From: Archangium sp.
Lineage (GTDB): Bacteria; Myxococcota; Myxococcia; Myxococcales; Myxococcaceae
Assembly: GCA_016793585.1 (NCBI GenBank)
Contig: JAEUJR010000426.1
Coordinates: 1-10,855, forward strand
Length of the DNA: 10,855 bases
Direction: 5' to 3'
The notes below the pieces were generated by a model. The model saw only the letters and a program-made list of their open reading frames with translations. It ran no database searches and had not been told where the DNA came from. Every line of letters starts with the position of its first letter. The first letter of the stretch is position 1. The translations under genes and the position numbers were made by a program. This document shows, piece by piece, positions 1 through 5,818 of this stretch.

Positions 1-110
1 TCGTCGAGCACGATGTCGTTGTCGCCCGAGCGCCCGATGCTCGTCACACGCTTGAGCAGGTTGACCGAGCGGCTGGTCCCCTGGGGGCTCTTGATGGTGA
101 GGCTGGCCAT
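1..110 (-). CDS. FHA-domain protein, N-terminal fragment (cut by left edge)
   Basis: Only the first 36 codons are inside the window; the gene runs off the left edge. The ATG at 108-110 follows a GAAGGA ribosome site with 6 nt between. After a short beta-strand-like start the residues GRSGDNDIVLD (26-36) match the first conserved block of forkhead-associated domains: the Gly-Arg-Ser at 26-28 and the acidic/hydrophobic 'DNDIVLDD' strand. In the family the Arg helps bind phosphothreonine. An N-terminal FHA domain suggests a cytoplasmic reader of Thr-phosphorylated proteins. The gene lies 28 nt after the exported TPR protein, in the same direction as the Ser/Thr kinase, so it is plausibly co-transcribed with that kinase and could recognise its products; this is inference. 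What follows the FHA domain is unknown because the sequence ends. Confidence 0.8.
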   Translation of the reverse strand, partial: MASLTIKSPQGTSRSVNLLKRVTSIGRSGDNDIVLD

Positions 111-116
111 GGTGCG

Positions 117-122
117 TCCTTC
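117..122 (-). promoter_or_regulatory. Ribosome binding site of the FHA gene
   Basis: On the minus strand GAAGGA sits 6 nt before the ATG at 108-110. It lies in the 28-nt gap after the TPR/membrane gene. It supports both the start and independent ribosome entry for the FHA gene. Confidence 0.6.
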
Positions 123-138
123 TTGGTGGGTCGCTTCG

Positions 139-1038
139 TCAGAAGTTGATGGTGATGCCGGCGTAGGCGCCGCCGGGCAGGGGCGTGAGCTGAAGTCGGG
201 TCGTCGGCGTTTCGCGGGTCTCTTTCACGCGGTCGCCGGTGTGGTGGAGCACGGCGTCGATCACGCCGAGGGCGTAGGCCAGGTAGAAGGCGCCGCCGCT
301 GGTCCACTTCACTGCGCGCCACGCGTCACGCTGCCCGAGCGCCGACGCGGGAATGCCCCTGCGGGTGAGCTCGAAGAGGCCCGTCGGCGTGAGGCGATCG
401 GTCAAGGTGTCGATCTGCTCGGTCTTGAGGCCCTCGATCGCCCAGTAGGCGACGATGCTGGTGACGGCCGTGATGCCCTGGCTGATCGCAAAGACGATGC
501 CCCACTCGGTGCGCTCCTGCAGGAACTGGCCGGCGCCGAAGGGCAAGAAGTTCATCCACATCGGGCGGCGCTCGATGGTGACGATGCGGCGAGTGGCGCG
601 CTCTTCGTCCTGCTTCTTCTTCTCTTCGGCTGCCCGCCGCTGTTGCTCGGCACGAACCTGAAGCAGCTGCCGAACCAGCGCCAGCTCGTCGGCGTTGTCT
701 TTTCGAACCTGCTCGAAGAGGCGAATGGCGGGCGGCGGCGCGACGAACGGGTCGAGCACGTAGTCGGGGTTGAGGCGCAGCAACGAGACGAAGCTCTCTT
801 TCGCGGCAGGCGTGTCGCCGAGGTTGAACGAGGCGAGGCCCGCCATGCGGTGCAGCTCGACGCGCTGCGGGTCGGTGAAGTTGGTGATCGAGAGCGCCTT
901 GCGCACGAGCGACACGGTCTCGGCGTACTTGCCTGCATCGAACATGGCCTTGGCGAGCTCGAGCTCACGCTCCGGCGACGACTGGGCGAAAGCCGCCGAG
1001 CCAAGCAGCAGGGCCATGGCGAGCAGATGCACCTTCAA
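139..1038 (-). CDS. Exported TPR-like protein with coiled coil and membrane segments (DUF5683-like)
   Basis: 299 residues, function unknown. A signal peptide (Lys2, hydrophobic 5-18, probable cleavage after Ala-Phe-Ala at 16-18) indicates export. Residues 22-95 look like TPR-type helical pairs ('AKAMFDAGKYAETVSLVRKAL', then a second repeat ending in an Asn-Pro-Asp turn). Residues 110-150 are a charged Glu/Lys/Arg/Gln coiled coil. Next come a 'PMWMNFLPFGAGQF' motif (159-172), as in DUF5683-type proteins, a membrane segment at about 180-201, a weaker one at about 247-264, and a C-terminal strand ending in Phe. The start is TTG at 1036-1038, chosen because GGAGG sits 5 nt upstream and because it overlaps the kinase stop by 4 nt (TTGA), a translational-coupling arrangement. 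An ATG at 1015-1017 would leave a signal peptide without its basic residue. Tight linkage to the kinase suggests it is a partner or scaffold in the envelope; this is inference. Confidence 0.75.
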   Translation of the reverse strand: MKVHLLAMALLLGSAAFAQSSPERELELAKAMFDAGKYAETVSLVRKALSITNFTDPQRVELHRMAGLASFNLGDTPAAKESFVSLLRLNPDYVLDPFVAPPPAIRLFEQVRKDNADELALVRQLLQVRAEQQRRAAEEKKKQDEERATRRIVTIERRPMWMNFLPFGAGQFLQERTEWGIVFAISQGITAVTSIVAYWAIEGLKTEQIDTLTDRLTPTGLFELTRRGIPASALGQRDAWRAVKWTSGGAFYLAYALGVIDAVLHHTGDRVKETRETPTTRLQLTPLPGGAYAGITINF

Positions 1039-2882
1039 GGCTGCCTCCGCACGACCAGCAGCTTGCCCGGCTGAATGCGCGCGACGTCCTGGGCGATCGT
1101 CGCGCCCTGCAGCGTCACCGTGTAACGAACGTCGTGCGCCATCGCCCGGCGGCCTTCGGGAGGCGTGGTGATGCGGAACGGAACGGTGAGCGACTCCTGC
1201 GCGGTGCGGCTCTCGGCGCCGATCTGCACGACGGCCTCGGGCGGAAACCCGTCGAAGGACAGCATCGACGGTTTGAGGGGCGCGACGAGGGTGATGGGCT
1301 CCTGGTTGGGCGCGATGCTGACGGTGCGCGCCACCCCGTTCGACTCGCAGTCGTCACACGTCACGGTGAGGCGATGATCTCCGACGGGCAGCTTGATGCG
1401 GTGCATCGCGAGCGCGTCACCCGAGCGGCTCTCACCATCGACCGTCAGAAAACCGAAGGGCCGCACGATGACCTGCACGTCGACGAGGGCGGCGGCCGGC
1501 GTCGGCGGAGGCACCTCGACGCGTTTGTCTGGAGGGGGAGGCTTCGTGCCGTTGCCATTCTTCACGACGGCCGGCTTCACTCCCGCGTCGATCACCACCG
1601 GCTCTGGAACGCCCGCGTCGACGTCGACCTTCGGCACCTCGACGACGGGCACGCCTGGCCACTTCACGCTCGCGAGCACGACGTCTTGTGGCCCGAAGGG
1701 CAGCTCGAGCTTCGGTTCTGGGGCCAGCGACGCGAGCTGCACGGCCTTCAAACCCGCCATGCCCACGATGAACGCAACGCCACCCATTATCGCGACACGA
1801 ATCAGGCGTTTGGTGCGTTGCTCCCGCAGCTTGCGGGCCTTCATCGCGTCGAGCAGGTGGGTCGCACGCTCGTTCGTCGGGTCGTGCGCGAGCACCTGAT
1901 TGAGCGCCGACAACGCGCGGGCCGACTTCTTCTCGGCGATCAGCTTCTGCGCGCGCTCGAGCAGCGTTCCCGTGATGCGCGCCTCGACCTCTTTGCGGTA
2001 GCCCTTCGAGTCGAGGAAGAACTTCGGCAGCTCCTCGTGTGGGCGCGTCAGGCCGAGGTCGGCGAGGTACGCGGCGAGCGCGTCGCGCAGCCTGCCAGCG
2101 GTCGGGTAGCGATCTTTGGGTTGGCGCTGCAGGCAGTTGCCGATGATCTCGGTGAGCTCGTCGGAGCACGTGGGCACCGTCTGCCGCGGGTCTTCGTAGA
2201 CGCAGTCGAGAATGCGCTTGAGGGTGGCGGTGGTGTTGGGCGCCGAGAAGGGCAGCTTCCCCGTGACGAAGAGGTACAGCATCGTGCCGAGCGAGAAGAC
2301 GTCGGCCTCTGCGCCTGATTCTTCGCCTTCGATGATCTCGGGCGCCATGTGCGCAGGGCTGCCGACCAGCGCGCCCGTCATCGTCATCTTCTCGTCGCGA
2401 TCGAGGATCTTCGCGATGCCGAAGTCGGTGAGCTTGATGACGCCGTCGTCGCGCACCATCACGTTCTCGGGCTTGAGATCGCGGTGCAGCACGCCAGCGT
2501 CGTGCGCATGGGCGAGGGCTCCGGCGATCTCGTGCATCACCATCGCTGCGATCTCGGGAGGTGACAGCGGCTCACCCGAGATGAACTCCCGCAGCGTCTT
2601 CCCGCGAATGTACTCGGTGACGATGTACGCGTCGGCCGAGTCGGCCCCCGAGAAGTCGTACACCTCGAGAATGTTCGGGTGGTGCAGCCTGGCCACCGCG
2701 CGCGCTTCACGATCGAGCCGCTTTCGGCTCTCGGGTTTTCCCGCGAGGTGCGTGTGCAGCACCTTCACCGCGACTTCACGATCGAGCGCGGTGTCGAGCC
2801 CTTTGTAGACGACGCTCATGCCGCCCTGGCCGAGCTGCTCCAGGATTCGATAGCGGCCGATCTGGCGTCCGACGAGCGACAC
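1035..2882 (-). CDS. pkn4: Transmembrane Ser/Thr protein kinase, Pkn4-like
   Basis: 615 residues, Hanks-type kinase. The Gly-rich loop is GQGGMSVVYKG at 18-28, the ATP-anchoring Lys is K40, HRDLKPEN lies at 133-140 (catalytic D135), DFG at 153-155, and GSPAHMAPE at 174-182. All key residues are present, so it should be active. HRD with a Thr-rich activation loop (T167, T169) suggests autophosphorylation. A TPR-like helical stretch at about 305-345 precedes a basic segment and one membrane helix (about 361-378). Then follow a Pro-rich linker (about 409-465) and a PEGA-like beta region ('VRPFGFLTVDG', 'LPVGDHRLTV', about 467-545) with a CxxC at 509-512, presumably periplasmic. The start is GTG, 6 nt after the pfkA stop, with GGAG about 11 nt upstream. 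In M. xanthus, Pkn4 is encoded next to pfk and phosphorylates it; the same gene order supports orthology here. The symbol is an inference from context and architecture. The next gene overlaps its stop by 4 nt. Confidence 0.9.
   Translation of the reverse strand: MSLVGRQIGRYRILEQLGQGGMSVVYKGLDTALDREVAVKVLHTHLAGKPESRKRLDREARAVARLHHPNILEVYDFSGADSADAYIVTEYIRGKTLREFISGEPLSPPEIAAMVMHEIAGALAHAHDAGVLHRDLKPENVMVRDDGVIKLTDFGIAKILDRDEKMTMTGALVGSPAHMAPEIIEGEESGAEADVFSLGTMLYLFVTGKLPFSAPNTTATLKRILDCVYEDPRQTVPTCSDELTEIIGNCLQRQPKDRYPTAGRLRDALAAYLADLGLTRPHEELPKFFLDSKGYRKEVEARITGTLLERAQKLIAEKKSARALSALNQVLAHDPTNERATHLLDAMKARKLREQRTKRLIRVAIMGGVAFIVGMAGLKAVQLASLAPEPKLELPFGPQDVVLASVKWPGVPVVEVPKVDVDAGVPEPVVIDAGVKPAVVKNGNGTKPPPPDKRVEVPPPTPAAALVDVQVIVRPFGFLTVDGESRSGDALAMHRIKLPVGDHRLTVTCDDCESNGVARTVSIAPNQEPITLVAPLKPSMLSFDGFPPEAVVQIGAESRTAQESLTVPFRITTPPEGRRAMAHDVRYTVTLQGATIAQDVARIQPGKLLVVRRQP
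1044..1048 (-). promoter_or_regulatory. Ribosome binding site supporting a TTG start
   Basis: GGAGG on the minus strand, 5 nt before the TTG at 1036-1038 and inside the last codons of the kinase gene. It decides the start of the TPR/membrane protein in favour of TTG over the internal ATG 21 nt downstream. Confidence 0.65.
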
Positions 2883-2888
2883 GAGCGA

Positions 2889-3974
2889 TCAATCTCCGAA
2901 GCTGATGCCCATCGATCGGGCCATGCGAACCTTGTCGCCGCTCGCCTCGACGTGGCGCTCCTTGCGCGACTCAGCCAGCGAGGTGAACTGGAGCCGCCCG
3001 TCACGCAGGCAGACCATGTGATCCCACCGCTGATCGCGAATGAGATCGAGCACCATCGCGCCGTACATCGTGGCGAGCACGCGATCGGCCGCGCTCGGCG
3101 TTCCACCTCGCTGCAGGTGCCCAAGCACCGTCACCCGAATCTCGGCGTCGATGTGGGGCGCGAGCAGATCGGCGAGCACCTTGCCCGAGCCTCCGAGCCG
3201 AACCACGCCGCGCCCGGGAATCTCTTCGGCCTTCTGCAGCACCGCGACCGAGCCACCGAACGGGTACGCGCCTTCGCTCACCGCCATGATAGAGAACTTC
3301 GAGCCGCGCGCCGCGCGATCTTTCAGCTTCTTCACGACCGCTTCGACCTTGTACGGAATCTCGGGGATCAGGATGACGTCGGCGCCGCCTGCGATGCCGC
3401 CCTCGAGCGTGAGGAAGCCGGCGTTGCGGCCCATGATCTCGACGATCATCACGCGCTGGTGCGCTTCCGCCGTGCTGTGAAGGCGATCGATCGCCTCGGT
3501 GATGATGCCGGCTGCGGTGTCGAAGCCGAAGGTCTGATCAGTGCCCGAGAGATCGTTGTCGATCGTCTTGGGGCAGCCGACGACGTTCATGCCCTTGAGC
3601 GCGAGCTGATGTCCGATCGAGAGCGTTCCATCGCCGCCGATCACGACGAGGCCGTCGAGGCCGAGCTCGCGGTAACGCTTGAGCGCGATGTCGGAGCGAT
3701 CGACCTCATGCATCTTGCCGTCGTGCCGCTCGGGGTACTTGAACGGGTTCGCCTTGTTCGAGGTGCCGAGAATCGTGCCGCCCTTCGGCAGAATGCCGCG
3801 CACGTGATCGAGCGTGAGCGGCTCGGTGAGGCGCGGCTCCATCAACCCTTCGTACCCATTGAGAATGCCAACGAACTCGTGACCGAACTCGAGCACGCCA
3901 CGACGCACGAGCGCCCGCAGCACCGCGTTGAGTCCGGGACAATCGCCGCCCCCGGTCAGCACACCAAGTCGCAC
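2889..3974 (-). CDS. pfkA: 6-phosphofructokinase (ATP-type, group III-like)
   Basis: 361 residues, cytoplasmic; phosphorylates fructose 6-phosphate to fructose 1,6-bisphosphate in glycolysis. Nucleotide-binding GGGDCPGLN lies at 8-16, GGDGT at 113-117, PKTIDND at 135-141 (catalytic base D139), the MGR substrate motif at 181-183, and LGHLQRGG near the C terminus. Gly in GGDGT (E. coli Gly104 position) points to ATP rather than pyrophosphate as donor, while Lys in PKTIDND (E. coli 124 position) is shared with PPi enzymes and with actinobacterial ATP-PFKs. The start is GTG at 3972-3974, giving an N terminus 'MRLGVLTGGGD', because GGAGGG lies just upstream. A TTG five codons earlier would put that site inside the gene. 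The kinase gene follows after 6 nt; in M. xanthus the neighbouring Pkn4 phosphorylates and activates Pfk, so activity here is probably kinase-controlled. Confidence 0.95.
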   Translation of the reverse strand: MRLGVLTGGGDCPGLNAVLRALVRRGVLEFGHEFVGILNGYEGLMEPRLTEPLTLDHVRGILPKGGTILGTSNKANPFKYPERHDGKMHEVDRSDIALKRYRELGLDGLVVIGGDGTLSIGHQLALKGMNVVGCPKTIDNDLSGTDQTFGFDTAAGIITEAIDRLHSTAEAHQRVMIVEIMGRNAGFLTLEGGIAGGADVILIPEIPYKVEAVVKKLKDRAARGSKFSIMAVSEGAYPFGGSVAVLQKAEEIPGRGVVRLGGSGKVLADLLAPHIDAEIRVTVLGHLQRGGTPSAADRVLATMYGAMVLDLIRDQRWDHMVCLRDGRLQFTSLAESRKERHVEASGDKVRMARSMGISFGD

Positions 3975-3978
3975 TGCA

Positions 3979-3984
3979 CCCTCC
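3979..3984 (-). promoter_or_regulatory. Ribosome binding site deciding the pfkA start
   Basis: GGAGGG on the minus strand, 4 nt before the GTG at 3972-3974. An in-frame TTG at 3987-3989 lies upstream of this site and has no comparable site of its own, so the GTG start is preferred. Confidence 0.7.
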
Positions 3985-4076
3985 AGCAAAAGAACGGCAA
4001 ATACGTCACGAGAAGGGTGAAGCCTATGGCGTAGTCGTCACGTTTCGCCAGCGCGTTGTGACAGGGCCGTCAGGGG

Positions 4077-4089
4077 TGGGTGACACCCA
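4077..4089. promoter_or_regulatory. Perfect 13-bp dyad between the TPR gene and pfkA
   Basis: TGGGTG-A-CACCCA has 6-bp arms around one central base. It lies 12 nt past the stop of the small TPR gene and about 100 nt before the pfkA start, in the only sizeable gap of this minus-strand cluster. It could be an operator for pfkA or a short hairpin with a 3-nt loop. No convincing -35/-10 pair was found nearby, so its role is open. Confidence 0.3.
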
Positions 4090-4101
4090 AGGCACGGTGC
4101 G

Positions 4102-4557
4102 TCAGCTGCGTTTGCGAGCCCCGATGCGGCTCAAGATCTCTCCGAGCACGGCTTCGCGATGGCGCGTTGGAGCAGAAGGGCGAGGCGCGGATGCCTGCGC
4201 GAGGGTGAAGAGCTCCTGCATGCGCTCCTTCACGAGCTCGTTGTCGGGGCGCGCCGCGAGCAGCTTTCGGTACGCAGCGATCGCGCCGCCGTAGTCGCCA
4301 ACAGACGCCAGGCGCTCGGCCTCTTCGGTCGCTGAACGCGGAGCGCCTTCGGGCTCGGCCTTGAAGTTCGACTTCGCGTTCATCAGCTCGGCTGGCTGCA
4401 GCGACTCCTCGAGCTCGGCGATGCGATTCTTGAGGGTCGCGTCGCCGGGGAAGGCGGCCGCGAGCTCACGGTAGAGCGAGAAGGCCTCAGACAACTCGCC
4501 GCGACGAAGGCACCGCTCAGCGCGCGTCTCGAGGGCTTGTCGATCGGCCGGCGTCAC
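4102..4557 (-). CDS. Small TPR protein, cytoplasmic
   Basis: 151 residues, no signal peptide or membrane segment. Two TPR-like repeats are visible: residues about 8-41 ('RRGELSEAFSLYRELAAAFPGD') and about 77-116 ('SVGDYGGAIAAYRKLLAARPDN'). They are joined by a polar linker. The C-terminal tail after residue 125 is Pro/Ser-rich and ends in an amphipathic, basic helix (LGEILSRIGARKRS). TPRs bind proteins, so it is probably an adaptor. The GTG start at 4555-4557 is the only suitable one after the in-frame stop upstream; its ribosome site is poor (GGA about 14 nt away). The gene lies 44 nt after the cysteine-rich peptide gene and 127 nt before pfkA on the same strand. It may feed into Pkn4/Pfk control, since modulating proteins of the M. 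xanthus Pkn4 cascade have been reported, but identity with any of them cannot be shown here. Confidence 0.8.
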   Translation of the reverse strand: MTPADRQALETRAERCLRRGELSEAFSLYRELAAAFPGDATLKNRIAELEESLQPAELMNAKSNFKAEPEGAPRSATEEAERLASVGDYGGAIAAYRKLLAARPDNELVKERMQELFTLAQASAPRPSAPTRHREAVLGEILSRIGARKRS

Positions 4558-4601
4558 GGCGCGCAGGTTGTTCCGGTTTCACCACCCACGCAAGACGACG
4601 C

Positions 4602-4781
4602 TCAGCGCTTCGGCGCCGGCGGTGGAGGTGCCGGTTTCGGCCGATGCAAAGGACACGTTCCCGCGCTGCACGTGCATGCGGCTTCGCAGTTCGGCTGACC
4701 GCACGAACACGGAGCCGGTTTCGGATCTTCGGCGAACGAGGCGAAGGGCAGGGCGAGAGCGATGACGAGCAACCAGCGCAT
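4602..4781 (-). CDS. Small secreted cysteine-rich peptide
   Basis: 59 residues, family not recognised. A signal peptide occupies 1-17 (Arg2, then a Leu/Ala/Val core, predicted cut after Ser-Phe-Ala). The mature part of about 42 residues has six cysteines in a CxC-x4-C-x3-CxC-x4-C pattern (25, 27, 32, 36, 38, 43). The last Cys is in TCPLH, and a Pro/Ala/Lys tail follows (PKPAPPPPAPKR). CxC pairs plus His46 recall metallothionein-like or metal-binding peptides; disulfides are an alternative because the protein is exported. The ATG at 4779-4781 is chosen because it opens directly into the signal peptide. A longer reading to 4880 adds 33 residues that would hide the signal sequence and overlap the divergent gene. 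The ribosome site is weak (AGGG very close to the ATG). It is first of the minus-strand series leading to pfkA. Confidence 0.6.
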   Translation of the reverse strand: MRWLLVIALALPFASFAEDPKPAPCSCGQPNCEAACTCSAGTCPLHRPKPAPPPPAPKR

Positions 4782-4857
4782 GGCCCTGAGACGCACGAAC
4801 CGGCGATTTGGATACAGCTGGTGGATCGAAAGTTCGAAACGCGAGAGATCTTCAGGG

Positions 4858-5520
4858 GTGACGCTGGCCTGGCCCATCATGCTGTTGCTCGGAGCGGGCG
4901 AGTTGCTCGGGCCTCCGCTGCGGCAAGACGGGCTGACGGTTCGCCCGCCCCGCGAGTTTCGTCTGGCCCGAATGGACCTGTTTCACGGCACCCGCGTGAT
5001 CGGCGTTGGCTCGAAAGAGGGCGCAGCGCGCTACCTGAGCGCCGCTTTGATGGACGGCGATGCCGAAGACGCGTCGACGATGCTGGTGTCGGTGATCGAA
5101 GAGCCGTTGCGGTTGGGGCCGAACGCGCGCGACGACGCGGCGAACGTGGTGATGAAGCACCTGCGAGACGAGCTGGGGCTCGAGTTCACGCTCGAACGCG
5201 CTGACGTGGTCTCAGGGAGCGCGGCACGGGTCGAAGTGCGCGGCTCCGTTCGCGAAGGAGCCCAGCTGCGAAAGGTGTTGGTGGCGCTCTACGCGGGAGA
5301 CTCTCGGCGCGCGGTGGTGCTGTTCAGCGTTCCTTCCGGCCGATGGGACGGGTTGGTGCCTGCGCTGACCGAGTCGCTCGAGTCGATGCGCGTCGATCAG
5401 GCGCCGGGGCCGTCGAAGTCACTGTCGATCGCGTTCGCGGTGCTCGTGGGCGCTGCGTTGCTCGCGTCGGTCGGCGTCTGGCGTCGAAGGCTCGCGCGCC
5501 GTGCGACCGCCAACGGCTGA
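4858..5520 (+). CDS. Bitopic membrane protein of unknown function
   Basis: 220 residues from the GTG at 4858. The N terminus has a short hydrophobic stretch (about 3-14) that may act as a signal sequence. The middle (about 28-180) is a soluble alpha/beta domain. Its rhythm, ending in 'VALYAGDSRRAVVLFSVPSGRWDGLVPALTESLESM', recalls PsbP/DcrB-like sandwich domains, though no diagnostic motif is present. A single membrane helix at about 189-208 is followed by a basic tail (RRRLARR), which predicts the domain outside and the tail in the cytoplasm. The 96 nt upstream in frame, back to an ATG at 4762, are rich in codons unlike the rest (AGA, CGA, TTT, TCT, TCA), so they were excluded. An ATG at 4879 is a possible alternative start. 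The gene is divergent from the cysteine-rich peptide and convergent with the DUF2914-like gene. Confidence 0.65.
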   Translation: MTLAWPIMLLLGAGELLGPPLRQDGLTVRPPREFRLARMDLFHGTRVIGVGSKEGAARYLSAALMDGDAEDASTMLVSVIEEPLRLGPNARDDAANVVMKHLRDELGLEFTLERADVVSGSAARVEVRGSVREGAQLRKVLVALYAGDSRRAVVLFSVPSGRWDGLVPALTESLESMRVDQAPGPSKSLSIAFAVLVGAALLASVGVWRRRLARRATANG

Positions 5521-5582
5521 GCTGCACCAGCGGCACCGCGCGCAGCGGCGGAGCCTGGCGAACCCGACGCACGAAAGCGGCA

Positions 5583-5807
5583 CTCCAGCCGTGCGGGGCC
5601 TGAACCCGCTGCGCGGTGCGCCGAACTCCACCCCGGCGCGCGGCGAAACCTGTTGCGGCTGCACACCACTCCACGGCGGCGGGCGGTGAAACCAGTGCGC
5701 AGGTACCGAACTCCACAGCTGCGCGCGCTGGAACCCACACCAGTTTCGGCGTGCTCCACGGGTGCGCACCGTGGAGCGACACGCCCAATGCCCGAATTCT
5801 CGGAGTG
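5583..5807. repeat. Degenerate tandem repeat, period about 43 bp
   Basis: Five imperfect units begin with CTCCA at 5583, 5626, 5669, 5711 and 5754, so the steps are 43, 43, 42 and 43 bp. Position 6 is C in four units, GCG occurs at unit positions 11-13 in all five, and a '(T)G-RAAC'-like block occurs near positions 19-24. The fifth unit is longer, and a related CTCAACGGG follows at 5808. A still more degenerate copy may precede 5583. The period is not a multiple of 3 and the units are read in all frames, so this is not coding. It fills the convergent gap between the genes ending at 5520 and 5867. Nothing like a CRISPR repeat/spacer division is seen. Confidence 0.6.
5754..5776. repeat. Near-perfect palindrome in the fifth repeat unit
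   Basis: CTCCAC and GTGGAG flank GGTGCGCACC with one extra G, making a 23-nt dyad with a single bulge. As RNA it would form a 9-bp stem closed by a GCGC loop. It could be a binding site or a structural element. Only this unit of the repeat carries a complete palindrome. Confidence 0.5.
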
Positions 5808-5818
5808 CTCAACGGGCA

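Noticed and set aside
13..1074. Long plus-strand open frame opposite the TPR/membrane gene
   Set aside because: It mirrors a minus-strand gene that has a signal peptide, a ribosome site and operon overlap. Its own translation is low-complexity Arg/Glu/Ala/Gly-rich with no domain.
1134..2318. Plus-strand open frame of 394 codons opposite the kinase
   Set aside because: It is antisense to conserved kinase motifs. Long stop-free antisense frames are expected at this GC content.
3975..3989. TTG start five codons upstream for pfkA
   Set aside because: It would place the GGAGGG ribosome site inside the gene. The GTG start gives the usual PFK N terminus.
2679..4034. Plus-strand open frame of 451 codons opposite pfkA
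   Set aside because: It covers an unmistakable phosphofructokinase on the other strand and shows His/Arg/Ala-rich sequence without a recognisable fold.
3985..4060. Sigma-70 promoter for pfkA
   Set aside because: No -35/-10 pair with acceptable spacing could be found on the minus strand; TATTTG lacks a partner upstream.
4762..4857. 32-residue N-terminal extension of the bitopic membrane protein
   Set aside because: Its codons (AGA, CGA, TTT, TCT, TCA) are unlike the rest of the gene and it overlaps the 5' end of the opposite cysteine-rich gene.
4782..4880. 33-residue N-terminal extension of the cysteine-rich peptide
   Set aside because: It would bury the signal peptide in the middle of the protein and overlap the start of the divergent gene.
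5583..5807. CRISPR array
   Set aside because: Units are degenerate along their whole length, with no constant repeat alternating with unique spacers and no cas gene nearby.
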